A DNA stretch of 64,000 nucleotides from Sediminibacterium sp. Gen4 (GTDB taxonomy: Bacteria > Bacteroidota > Bacteroidia > Chitinophagales > Chitinophagaceae). The notes beneath the pieces were generated by a model. That model was not told where the DNA came from. It was given only the letters and a program-made list of their open reading frames with translations, and made no database searches. The stretch's first letter is position 1. The number at the start of each line of letters is the position of its first letter. The DNA is taken from contig JACBFI010000001.1 in the NCBI GenBank assembly GCA_013391385.1, positions 62,001 through 126,000 of the forward strand, read 5' to 3'. Both the position numbers and the translations under genes were made by a program. Shown piece by piece: positions 1-8,184 of this stretch.

Positions 1-166
1 CGCCTATACCGCCGATGATCAATGCGATGATGATTCCTCCTCCTTCAAATTCTACAGGCTCATCCTTCAAAAAAAAGGCCCAAAAAGTAACTCCCATCAG
101 AAAGAGTACAGCCACCAATATTATTACATGACCAAGTCTGTTGTTTTTTATTTTAAAGGTATGCAT
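1..166 (-). CDS. Partial membrane protein, runs off the left edge
   Basis: The reading frame opens at an ATG at 166 and continues leftward out of the window, so only about 55 N-terminal residues are visible. It begins MHTFKIKNNR, then has a hydrophobic segment (VIILVAVLFLMGV), a short acidic linker (KDEPVEFEGGG) and the start of a second hydrophobic segment (IIIALIIGGIG). This is the pattern of a small two-helix inner-membrane protein with a positively charged N-terminus. I do not recognise the family. The start is supported by the ATG and by the AT-rich intergenic DNA before it. Confidence 0.6.
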   Translation of the reverse strand, partial: MHTFKIKNNRLGHVIILVAVLFLMGVTFWAFFLKDEPVEFEGGGIIIALIIGGIG

Positions 167-364
167 GGGTTCGTTTTGAAAATGAATATAGCTACTGTGC
201 AATAATATTTAATTCCATCATGGCTTACTAATAAAAGTAGATCTGATGTATCATTGAAAATACTATTATTATCCAGTACTATTCATACCCAATTTTAGGT
301 AAGTTAAGTGGCAGTAGAAAATCATGTTGAATAGCATGCATGATTCAAAATCATCGCTCAGATT

Positions 365-805
365 TTATTGTGCTAGCAATGCCTGCATATACTTTCGGAC
401 GTCGAGGAATAGATAATACAATTGCCTGGCTTCCGCCTCGGTTGCTTTTTGAAACATCAAACGAGTCATTTTATCCGACTGCTGAAAATAGATCCAGTTA
501 CCGGGAACATGTGTTTTATAGTTAATAGGAACAAAATCAATACCCATTTGATGAAGAGAATCGGTTTTTGAAGATTCCAGGTTTTTTATGTTTACGGTTA
601 TATAGCTTCCATCTCTATTCTTCACTGAAAAAACTGAATCAGATAATAAATGAACGGTTCTACCTCTTTCATCATATTTATGTAAACTATCATTCAGTTG
701 CTGTATGACTCGATCCAGTTCTTCCCGAATTTGCGTTTTCTGCGAATAGGACTGAAGATAGATTGCGAATAAAAGTGATAGTGAAAAAAATAATTTCAAT
801 TTCAT
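365..805 (-). CDS. Secreted hypothetical protein
   Basis: 146 residues. The N-terminus (MKLKLFFSLSLLFAIYLQ then SYSQ) is a clear Sec signal peptide with a cleavage site near residue 22, so the mature protein is periplasmic or surface-exposed. The mature part is charged, without cysteines, probably alpha/beta, and contains no motif I recognise. It lies downstream of the tRNA remnant and terminators at 957-1110 and is transcribed in the same direction, outside the left boundary of the island. Function unknown. Confidence 0.7.
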   Translation of the reverse strand: MKLKLFFSLSLLFAIYLQSYSQKTQIREELDRVIQQLNDSLHKYDERGRTVHLLSDSVFSVKNRDGSYITVNIKNLESSKTDSLHQMGIDFVPINYKTHVPGNWIYFQQSDKMTRLMFQKATEAEARQLYYLFLDVRKYMQALLAQ

Positions 806-956
806 ATTCTTGTTTGTACTAAATAAAAATAGGTGTTATTATCTTCTATTGCTTCTGTAAAGAAAGCATGAGAGTTAATAAGTATTATCAAAATAAATGG
901 GTGCAAAAACAATACCGAAGAGGTTTTCCTACAAACTTCATCTATCAATTGTATGC

Positions 957-995
957 AATAAAAAAAGCAGCTACGATTTTTAGATCGCAACTGCT
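957..995 (-). terminator. Rho-independent terminator after tRNA-like copy A
   Basis: On the minus strand a stem-loop (AGCAG, TGCGAT / ATCG, CTGCT) is followed directly by a run of T. It lies just beyond the 3' end of the tRNA-like sequence at 1007-1080, which suggests that copy was or is a separate transcription unit. Confidence 0.65.
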
Positions 996-1006
996 TGATT
1001 TTGAAG

Positions 1007-1080
1007 TCGGCCCACCTGGGCTTGAACCAGGGACCCTCCCGACTTATGTCGGGATGCTCTAACCAACTGAGCTTACCAAA
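1007..1080 (-). pseudogene. tRNA-like copy A: anticodon arm replaced by a palindrome
   Basis: On the minus strand the D arm (AGCTCAGTTGGTTAGAGC) and the T arm with 3' acceptor strand (CCTGGTTCAAGCCCAGG, TGGGCC) match the CAU tRNA at 29055-29128. The 17-nt anticodon arm is replaced by an 18-nt near-perfect palindrome at 1037-1054 (TCCCGACTTATGTCGGGA on the plus strand). The 5' acceptor strand no longer pairs with the 3' strand. It cannot be a normal decoding tRNA. The same palindrome type fills the same slot in copy B at 29436-29497. Confidence 0.75.
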
Positions 1081-1083
1081 ATG

Positions 1084-1110
1084 AAAAAAGCGAAGACTTT
1101 CATCTTCGCT
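1084..1110 (-). terminator. Original terminator of the CAU tRNA
   Basis: An AGCGAAGA / TCTTCGCT stem with a 6-nt loop and following T-run on the minus strand. It directly follows the 3' half-tRNA at 1113-1160. Before island insertion it would have terminated the tRNA transcript. Confidence 0.75.
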
Positions 1111-1112
1111 TT

Positions 1113-1160
1113 GTGGGCCCACCTGGGCTTGAACCAGGGACCCCCTGATTATGAGTCAGG
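1113..1160 (-). other. attL: orphan 3' half of the CAU tRNA
   Basis: 48 bp identical to 29054-29101. It covers the 3' side of the tRNA from the anticodon arm to the discriminator base. The tRNA 5' half is missing here; beyond 1160 the sequence is unrelated. Confidence 0.9.
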
Positions 1161-1227
1161 AAACTGATTTTTTAATGCGTTTATTGTCAATAGTTTACAA
1201 GCTAATTGCTATTTTAAAGAACTTTTC

Positions 1228-1246
1228 TGACCCAAAATGTGACCCA
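1228..1246 (+). repeat. Paired TGACCCA repeats, left end of island
   Basis: TGACCCA occurs at 1228-1234 and 1240-1246, a 12-bp period. The same pair with the same spacing and orientation occurs at the right end (28885-28903), and a degenerate pair (TTACCCA/TGACCCA) at 3059-3076. They are candidate arm-type binding sites for the island integrase. Confidence 0.55.
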
Positions 1247-1345
1247 ATTTTTGATTTTAAATTACGATTGTAAAAATAAAAACGACATAATAAAGCAAAG
1301 AATGTTTATTTCTTCTAAACGAAGCAAATCTATTTAATAGTTAAG

Positions 1346-2725
1346 TTAACTCGACTTCATTTCTTCTAACAATTTAATATCTTCAATACAACTTTTATAC
1401 AATTCAGGATAACTATTTGGAGTAAATATTTTCATTGCGTTTTCATAATAGGATCTTGCAAGTTTATAATTTTCATCAGTTTTATTTAAAGACATTATAA
1501 ACTTGTAAGCTTGCCCCAAAGTGTACATAGTCATAGCATATTCTTTTGGATATTTATTTACAGAATACAATTTCAAAGATTCATGAATTAAATTAATTCC
1601 TTTTGAAAATATTGTTTCATTATAAGAATTATCAATTTTTAGCGTTTGTAAATAAAGTAATCCAAGATTATTACATGCTGTAGCATAATCTTGGGGACTA
1701 TCATGAAGAGTAAATATTTTCAATGCCTCTTCAGTGTACTCTATTGCCTTAGAAATATTAAACTTTTCATCACAGATCTTTGCTAAACCTGTATATGCTC
1801 TTGCTAAATCACCTTGAAGTGAAGCATAAAAAAAAGGCTCCTTCTCTATGGAAACGTTACGTAAAGCATCCTCATAATATTCGATTGCCAAAGTGATATT
1901 ATTTTCTGTATTTTCAAAATTTGACAACTCAAGGAGTATTGAAGCTAATGAAGTAGTTTTGAGATAATAATCATCGTTTTTTTCAGAATCCGCTACAACT
2001 TCAGAAATAAATTTTAAAGCACTTCTTAAATTGTTTTCCTTGTTTTTTATCTCAGATAGATAAGAATAAGAGGTAGCTAAATGACGTTTCAGCTCATTTT
2101 TCATAACTTTTATATCCGTCTTCATAAAATAATCTAAAGAGAGCTGAAAATAAGTAATACTCTGTTCCAAATTATATTCTGGCATTCTGATGAAACTTAA
2201 TTTTCCATAACATATACCAATATTTTCATTAATTATTGCAGTATAATCAGAGTCATTTATTATTGTTTCATCTTTTAGGATTTCAAAATAAATATCTAAT
2301 GCAACTAAAATATTTTTTTCATTATCGTCTAAGGAGTCATGTCTAAGTAAAGAATTGGCTTTCTTAATTTTTACATTAATAAATAGATTTTTATATTTTT
2401 TTAGCGTAGGATTCGATAAAATTTCATTAGACTTTTTTATTGCATCAGCAAAAAAGCCATGATTATAAAGATTATCTACTTCTGACATTACTGATAGAAG
2501 AGAATTTCTTTCTAAATCCTCAATATTTTTTTTAGTCTCACTATACTCATTATGTTGAATTTGTTCTTTTCTTTTATCCCTTCGATTTTTCCAATATCCG
2601 TGGGAAATATATACGATAATTGCAAAGCACACGCTGCTTACAACACTAATAAGTATAGATTTAATATCATTTAAATCAAAGTTTATAGATAGGAGAACTA
2701 AATAAATTAATTCATTAAACATCAT
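1346..2725 (-). CDS. Membrane-anchored TPR-repeat protein
   Basis: 459 residues. Residues about 21-45 form a hydrophobic transmembrane segment (ILISVVSSVCFAIIVYISHGY) followed by a basic stretch (KNRRDKRKEQ), so the C-terminal part should be cytoplasmic. The remainder is a helical array with many TPR-type units, for example around AIEYYEDALRN, AIEYTEEALKIF and ARSYYENAMKIF. TPR arrays mediate protein-protein contacts; no enzymatic domain is visible. It is the first cargo gene of the island from the left end, is very AT-rich, and is separated from its nearest neighbour by 786 bp without a gene. A role in the defence cargo is possible but unproven. Confidence 0.65.
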   Translation of the reverse strand: MMFNELIYLVLLSINFDLNDIKSILISVVSSVCFAIIVYISHGYWKNRRDKRKEQIQHNEYSETKKNIEDLERNSLLSVMSEVDNLYNHGFFADAIKKSNEILSNPTLKKYKNLFINVKIKKANSLLRHDSLDDNEKNILVALDIYFEILKDETIINDSDYTAIINENIGICYGKLSFIRMPEYNLEQSITYFQLSLDYFMKTDIKVMKNELKRHLATSYSYLSEIKNKENNLRSALKFISEVVADSEKNDDYYLKTTSLASILLELSNFENTENNITLAIEYYEDALRNVSIEKEPFFYASLQGDLARAYTGLAKICDEKFNISKAIEYTEEALKIFTLHDSPQDYATACNNLGLLYLQTLKIDNSYNETIFSKGINLIHESLKLYSVNKYPKEYAMTMYTLGQAYKFIMSLNKTDENYKLARSYYENAMKIFTPNSYPELYKSCIEDIKLLEEMKSS

Positions 2726-3511
2726 TATTAAAAACTTTATTCTTTGTCGATAATAGATAAAATATCATAATGAGCCAGTTTAAAATTGTCACTTTAGTAA
2801 ATGCCTCAATGAGCTAATGTGGCTTATATAAATTTAATTAGCCCCTCGAATATGTACAAAAATTTTTATATTCATAGTGATGACTAAATTATTTTAGGAG
2901 AGACTTGACAAAAAACCTATAAAATCAGGAAGCTAAAATTAAGTTGTTACAATTTTTACGGGCTATTTTTTGGCACGATCAAGTGAGGTCTTATTCAGTG
3001 GAATTCACATTAAAAATCAATGTGTCTATAAGCTATATACTATTCAATAGAATTTTTATTACCCAAATCTGACCCAATAATTATGATATTCATTTGGTTT
3101 TATATTGAACTAACTTTTCCTTTATTTTACCGTCTCATGTAACATTAAGGATTGGCAAAAACATAAGATTAAAAACTATATCTATTCAGTTAGCTTCAAA
3201 TCACATTTTTTAGTACCAAGTATTTATTTAATCCACTTACTTGTTGGAATAAGTACATTAATTATTTGCAAATAATTCCTAATTGACATTCCATAAATAA
3301 TCAATCTAGAGTTTTTTTAATTTTAAAAAACTTTATACTAACACATGCTGTAGATCTAGAACATATTAATGTTCAAAGCTAATTTGAAACAACTATCCTA
3401 CTTAAGAATGCAATAATCTTTTAGTAAAAAAAAATAAATACAATAAACTACCAGAAAATCTATTCTTTCAAAAGAATTGTTTGTATGAATACTCGCTCTT
3501 ATTATAATGCT
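2726..3511. other. 786-bp AT-rich intergenic region
   Basis: No convincing gene. The DNA is strongly AT-rich. It contains a second, degenerate TTACCCA/TGACCCA pair at 3059-3076. Nothing else with clear structure was seen. Confidence 0.5.
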
Positions 3512-5194
3512 CTATTTAAACTGTACTCGAATTCTTTCTCGTTCTATAAAATAAAAATTTCTTCGATTCTCATTAATCCATTCTATATTATCAACATAAT
3601 TATTTGATCTATACCAACTATGTAAATCATGTTTAAAAAAGAAACATATTACTAATGATTCAAAAATATCTTTAATACCTATACCAAAATTAATCTGTGC
3701 ATTATTAAATACGCTGTCAATATGTTGCTTATTTGAATGATAAAAATTATGATAAGTGTTTTTTATAATACTCTCTACTTTTTCGAAAATCCTTTTTGAG
3801 TTTTGTTCTAGTTTAAAAAGTTCACTAACATTTTTATTTTTAAATTTATCAATTCCGAATGCCCTAGGTAAAATTGATTCCAGAGTGTTTTTGTGTAGAT
3901 TTGAAAAATATGGAATTACATCTGCATAAATTTTGAGGGTTGCTGCTAAATGAGTATTACATTCCGAAAGATTTATTAGCGATCTTCTACCGATTTCAAT
4001 TGCTAATTCATTTGCCCCTTTTATTTGTAGAATAGTATCCTGTTCCCGTTTAGTGTATGAAATCAAAGAGATCCCTCCATATCCATCTTTTACAAAAACT
4101 CTTCCTGAATGGTTTTTGTCAAACAGAATATATTTCATAAATCCTCCAGATTCAATTATCAATTGATTAATTATAGAATATAATTCAAAAAAGTCATAGT
4201 TATATTCAAGTAAATCAAAATTATAATTCGCGCTATAATACAAAGGCAAAGCCAAAAAGTCGATATTATTGAAATTGACTTGAAAGCGCTCTGAAAATTG
4301 TGAAAACATAATATCAAGAATTTTTGCTTGATATTTCTTTTCCGAAATAGCTTTAAAAATATCTAATAATAATCCATTCAAATTATATAAATTAGCATCA
4401 AGTGGGCTTAAGGAACTAGATTCTAACTCATTTTTAGTGTAGGCCAATGTTTGCAAAGAATTACGAAAATGAGTCATCAGATTGTCAAAATATTTCTCAT
4501 TATTAGTTGCTTTGAATAAAATATGATTTACAATTGGGGAAAGTCTTTTTGAATATGAATAAAATTCAAGTGAATCATATAATCGTCTAAAGTTACTATT
4601 ATTTCTATCACTTAAAATATCAACAAACTCTTTTACATATTCATTATTGATGTTGGGGTATTCTTTTAGTTTTTTTAAATTATTGTTTAATACTTCAAAT
4701 GAGATTTGAGAATTTAAATCATTAATTATAACACCTAAATCTTTGGTTTTACGATTTAATGAATATATTCTATCATTAAGAAAAAATATTGAATCATTCT
4801 TATAATTTAGAGTGGTATCCATTTTATTTAATACAATTTCTTTTTCTTTAATTTCTTTCTCCATCAAATGAACTTTACTATTAAAATCCTTTATTATGGA
4901 TTGTCTTTTTATTTTTTCCTCTTCATTTTGAACTTGCTGCCGTTTTGTTTCAAGTATACCAGTTTCATAAGTTATATAAAGTGAAACACTTGCTATTAAT
5001 AAAGCTGGTACCCACTTTGGTAATTCAGGATAAATGAACTTTCTAAAATAATTTTTCTTACTCTCATAAATTTCAGTTTCAATTTTCAATATTTGTGCTT
5101 TCTTTAATAAATCATCAATGCTTTCTTGTTTTTCCTGATTTCCTTGCTCCCCTGGATTATTTTGTATCTCTTGATTTAATTGGTTATCATCCAT
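3512..5194 (-). CDS. Membrane-anchored coiled-coil protein, unknown function
   Basis: 560 residues from the ATG at 5194 (MDDNQLNQEIQ); an in-frame TTG 24 nt upstream is less likely. Residues about 60-78 (WVPALLIASVSLYITYETG) form one transmembrane helix, preceded by an acidic/polar N-terminal tail. A long heptad-like coiled coil follows (about 80-170, KEIKEKEIVLNKMDTTLNYK). The C-terminal 390 residues are a helical, mostly soluble region without motifs I recognise. It is AT-rich and alone in its transcription unit. Its place in the left cargo arm beside a TPR membrane protein fits an accessory, possibly defence-related, gene; that is inference only. Confidence 0.6.
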   Translation of the reverse strand: MDDNQLNQEIQNNPGEQGNQEKQESIDDLLKKAQILKIETEIYESKKNYFRKFIYPELPKWVPALLIASVSLYITYETGILETKRQQVQNEEEKIKRQSIIKDFNSKVHLMEKEIKEKEIVLNKMDTTLNYKNDSIFFLNDRIYSLNRKTKDLGVIINDLNSQISFEVLNNNLKKLKEYPNINNEYVKEFVDILSDRNNSNFRRLYDSLEFYSYSKRLSPIVNHILFKATNNEKYFDNLMTHFRNSLQTLAYTKNELESSSLSPLDANLYNLNGLLLDIFKAISEKKYQAKILDIMFSQFSERFQVNFNNIDFLALPLYYSANYNFDLLEYNYDFFELYSIINQLIIESGGFMKYILFDKNHSGRVFVKDGYGGISLISYTKREQDTILQIKGANELAIEIGRRSLINLSECNTHLAATLKIYADVIPYFSNLHKNTLESILPRAFGIDKFKNKNVSELFKLEQNSKRIFEKVESIIKNTYHNFYHSNKQHIDSVFNNAQINFGIGIKDIFESLVICFFFKHDLHSWYRSNNYVDNIEWINENRRNFYFIERERIRVQFK

Positions 5195-5576
5195 AAAGAA
5201 AGATTTAAGGATTATCAATGATTTTAACGTAACTCATAAATATAAAGAAATCATTATTTATTTACAACTATTCCATTAGAAGATTTTAGAGAGACAGCCA
5301 CTCTATTCCATAACCTATAAAAGAAGATAGCATACATCTTGCTGATAATTGATTCTTGAAAATCTCTAAAATAAAGGATTAACAACAGAGTAGTTAATCT
5401 TTATATTTCTGAAAGAGTTAGTGTTATTTTCTCTAGTCAATTAGGATTATATCCATAGCAGGTTTCATTTTTTAAGATTCCTATCAAAAATTCTTCTATA
5501 AATAATATCTATTTGATTTTTGATACTATTAATTATAAATTAGTTAAACCAAAACTGTTATTTGATAATAATTTAT
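5195..5576. other. Divergent intergenic region
   Basis: About 380 bp of AT-rich DNA between divergently transcribed genes. It should hold promoters for both, but I found no convincing TAnnTTTG element or hairpin. Confidence 0.4.
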
Positions 5577-7004
5577 ATGTCAACACCATCGTTTAATCTA
5601 ACATATTATAATCCCTATGAAATCGAATCATCGGCAGAACGCTATGACAGCTATATCAATTTTATAAAGCAAACTAAACTTCATGAATATAATGCACAAC
5701 TAGTTGGTTCTTACATTCAAAATACTGTAGAAAGGCAAACGGAAACAATTTCAAGAAACTTTGATTTTCTAAATCAAAGTTTAACAGATATATATCAAAC
5801 CTCTATAGATACTAATATACTGCTTGGAGAGATATCAAAATTACTCCAGCTGCCAGATAAGGAAAAAGAAAGAATACTTCATATTGAGAGAGGATTAAAG
5901 TTTTATAAACAATCAAAATTTGATCTAGATATAGCAATTGATGCAAAAAATGAATTTGAAAAAGCACTTAATCTATATGAGCAAGATTGGTTTGTACTAC
6001 AGCATTTGGGGATGATATATTTATACAAGGAAAATATTGTAGATACAAAAAAAGCTAAAGAATATTTCTTAAAGGCTGCGAAATATTCACTTGCAGACTA
6101 TGATTCTCAATCTTTAAAGAAAGTAAATGAGTATTTTAATATTGAACTTTCTTATAGATATTCAAATTCTATTAATGGAAATGATACGATAAATTTTTTT
6201 ATAAGAGAATGCTATTTGAACGCAGCATTTTGTAGCTATATAGAAGCAGACTATCAAGACGCCCATCAAATTATAAATACTGCGCTAAGTAAAATACAGA
6301 ATGATATAAAATTATTATTCTTTTCAGCAAAATATGCTACTCGGATAGGCGAAAATGATTTTGCACTAAGTCAAATTCAAAAGATGATAGAGTATTCTGA
6401 GTCTATGGCTCTTTCTGTTTATGGAGACACCGAACTGTCAGAAAATAAATTAGTTAAAAATTTTATTGAAAATTTTATTGAAATATTTGAATCGAAATTT
6501 ATTATTATAGACTCTCGGTTAAAGCAAATAAAGAGTTTAATTAAAAACCAAAACGTGCTTGACTATTTAGAAGATCCTAATAAGTCTACATTTTTAAATA
6601 GAGCATTAATATTTAAAAAGCAACCATTTTTATTTGAAGAGATAGAAGATGATATAGGAATCAATTATAACAATGAGGTACTTGACCCTTTGTTTTATGA
6701 AGGAGCAAGGATAATTGTAGAGTGTCAAATGGGTTCTGTCACATTATTACAGCGTAGATTAAAAATTGGATTAAATAGAGCTACAAGATTAATAAATAAA
6801 CTAGAAGAAGCTGGTATAATTGGTCCAAATAATGGACCAAAAGCTAGGGAAGTTAGAGTTTTAACGGTAAATCAATTAGAAGAAATAATTGTGAATTTTG
6901 AAGAAAAAATAAAACTGAATCAAAGCCTACATCATTTTAAGATTTGTGATATTTTAGATAAGTGGGAAGAAATAAAGCAGAATTTACCAAGTAATCTTGA
7001 ATGA
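5577..7004 (+). CDS. TPR-like protein with C-terminal FtsK-gamma winged helix
   Basis: 475 residues from the ATG at 5577; an in-frame TTG at 5562 is a weaker start. Residues about 1-95 are helical and polar. Residues about 95-300 carry TPR-like units (AKNEFEKALNLYEQDWFVLQ, AKEYFLKAAKYS, AHQIINTALSKI). Residues about 370-430 match the DNA-binding gamma domain of FtsK/SpoIIIE translocases: DPLFYEGARIIVE, then LLQRRLKIGLNRATRLI, then EEAGIIGP and KAREVRV. In FtsK this domain reads KOPS motifs and activates XerCD at dif. Here there is no motor, no membrane domain and no Walker A motif, so it is a gamma domain on a different chassis. It is monocistronic, convergent with the SRAP pair, and inside the integrated island. 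A role in sensing or docking at KOPS/dif, or as a transcription regulator, is inferred. Confidence 0.75.
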   Translation: MSTPSFNLTYYNPYEIESSAERYDSYINFIKQTKLHEYNAQLVGSYIQNTVERQTETISRNFDFLNQSLTDIYQTSIDTNILLGEISKLLQLPDKEKERILHIERGLKFYKQSKFDLDIAIDAKNEFEKALNLYEQDWFVLQHLGMIYLYKENIVDTKKAKEYFLKAAKYSLADYDSQSLKKVNEYFNIELSYRYSNSINGNDTINFFIRECYLNAAFCSYIEADYQDAHQIINTALSKIQNDIKLLFFSAKYATRIGENDFALSQIQKMIEYSESMALSVYGDTELSENKLVKNFIENFIEIFESKFIIIDSRLKQIKSLIKNQNVLDYLEDPNKSTFLNRALIFKKQPFLFEEIEDDIGINYNNEVLDPLFYEGARIIVECQMGSVTLLQRRLKIGLNRATRLINKLEEAGIIGPNNGPKAREVRVLTVNQLEEIIVNFEEKIKLNQSLHHFKICDILDKWEEIKQNLPSNLE

Positions 7005-7040
7005 AATATGATTTTCTTTTGTTTTTGTATCTGACTTTTT

Positions 7041-7316
7041 TTACTTTTTTAAATTATACTCTAATAATTCAAAAATTCGCATTAATAAGCGACTATCATG
7101 TTCGTCTTTAACATCGAAATGTCCCTCTCTTATTTTCCATTGAATCCCTTTTTTGCTGTTTGTGTTCTTTAATAAGGGATAATTATTTTCAAGCAAAAGC
7201 GATCGTTTAGTACCAAGTACCCTGATTCGCATAATCTGGTTGCTTTCGTATTCAACGGTCGCTTTTAGTTTGTAATCTTTTAGCCTATGGGTCACATACA
7301 ATGTAAACTCTTTCAT
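7041..7316 (-). CDS. Small protein coupled to the SRAP gene
   Basis: 91 residues (MKEFTLYVTHRLKDYKLKAT...). It is mostly predicted beta-strand with a helical C-terminus (LLMRIFELLEYNLKK). No motif is recognised. Its ATG overlaps the stop codon of the SRAP gene by 4 nt (7313-7316), so the two should be translationally coupled. A partner or regulatory role is inferred from that coupling only. Confidence 0.65.
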   Translation of the reverse strand: MKEFTLYVTHRLKDYKLKATVEYESNQIMRIRVLGTKRSLLLENNYPLLKNTNSKKGIQWKIREGHFDVKDEHDSRLLMRIFELLEYNLKK

Positions 7317-8077
7317 AAAGCAATATCTAAATCAGGTAGCTCTGAGTATTCAAATGGTGTACATGGCTCTTCTAGAGCTTTAAAATCCTTAGGAATAGTA
7401 TAAGCATACATCTCATCAGAGGGCAATTGATAAGAAGCTATTTCTTTAATCCGATCCTCACTTAAATCTTCCATAATCCATTCATAAGCTAAATCTTCTG
7501 GCAGAATTGTAGGCATCCGATTTTTGGTGTTGTGCACCTGAGACATTAATTCATTTGCTTGGGTAGTCACGATAGCAAATGTATCTATCGTTTCTCCAGT
7601 TTCACGATCAGTCCATGGTTGCCATATTCCAGCTAAATAGAAATACTCAGAATAGTTAACACCAATAGTATAAGGGTAAGCCATTGCCTTCTTTTCACCC
7701 TCAGGCTTGTAATGTCTCCATTCAAAAAAGTGAGTAGCTAAAACAAGACATCTGCGCTTTCTGGCAGCATTTCCAAACATCTTACTTTCAAGGACTGTTT
7801 CTGAGCGAGCATTTAACCAAGGGATACCCTGTTTGCGAGCATTTTTAACTTCATCCCCATTTTTAATCCAAACTGGAATAAATTCCCAATGAGCAGAAAC
7901 CACTTCGATATCAGCCGCCCCTTGTTGTTTACGAATTATTAAAGAATTAGAATAGCGAAACCCATCCTTAATTAATTCTAGTTCCTTCATAGCAGCAAGA
8001 GTACCTAATTCCTTCTCAATCTGCTTTAAGCGGATAAAGTTAACTTTTGACACTCTTACTCCCATGAAATTGCACAT
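7313..8077 (-). CDS. SRAP domain protein (YedK/HMCES family)
   Basis: 254 residues from the ATG at 8077. This start puts Cys at position 2 (MCNFMGV), the nucleophile that becomes N-terminal after Met removal and forms a thiazolidine crosslink with abasic sites in single-stranded DNA. The frame is open 10 codons further upstream, but that start would bury the cysteine. Other family signatures are visible: PWLNARSET, HFFEWRHY with the conserved Glu, and NTKNRMPTILPED. The family protects abasic sites in ssDNA and is common on mobile elements. It is followed by a 4-nt overlapping small gene and is divergent from hsdM. Confidence 0.9.
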   Translation of the reverse strand: MCNFMGVRVSKVNFIRLKQIEKELGTLAAMKELELIKDGFRYSNSLIIRKQQGAADIEVVSAHWEFIPVWIKNGDEVKNARKQGIPWLNARSETVLESKMFGNAARKRRCLVLATHFFEWRHYKPEGEKKAMAYPYTIGVNYSEYFYLAGIWQPWTDRETGETIDTFAIVTTQANELMSQVHNTKNRMPTILPEDLAYEWIMEDLSEDRIKEIASYQLPSDEMYAYTIPKDFKALEEPCTPFEYSELPDLDIAL

Positions 8078-8184
8078 AGCTATGAATTTATATAAAAATA
8101 CCTCCAAATACAGAAATATGATAAATATGCAAGAATTTTAAAATACCTTATAATGAGTATATTAGAGCACTAGAATTTGAAAAT

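Noticed and set aside
1007-1080. Functional tRNA
   Set aside because: The acceptor stem does not pair and the anticodon arm is a 6-bp palindromic stem with a 6-nt loop, so no valid anticodon can be assigned.
802-1122. Minus-strand open frame of 106 codons
   Set aside because: It is a read-through of the tRNA-like copy A and the att half-tRNA, has no family resemblance and an implausible composition.
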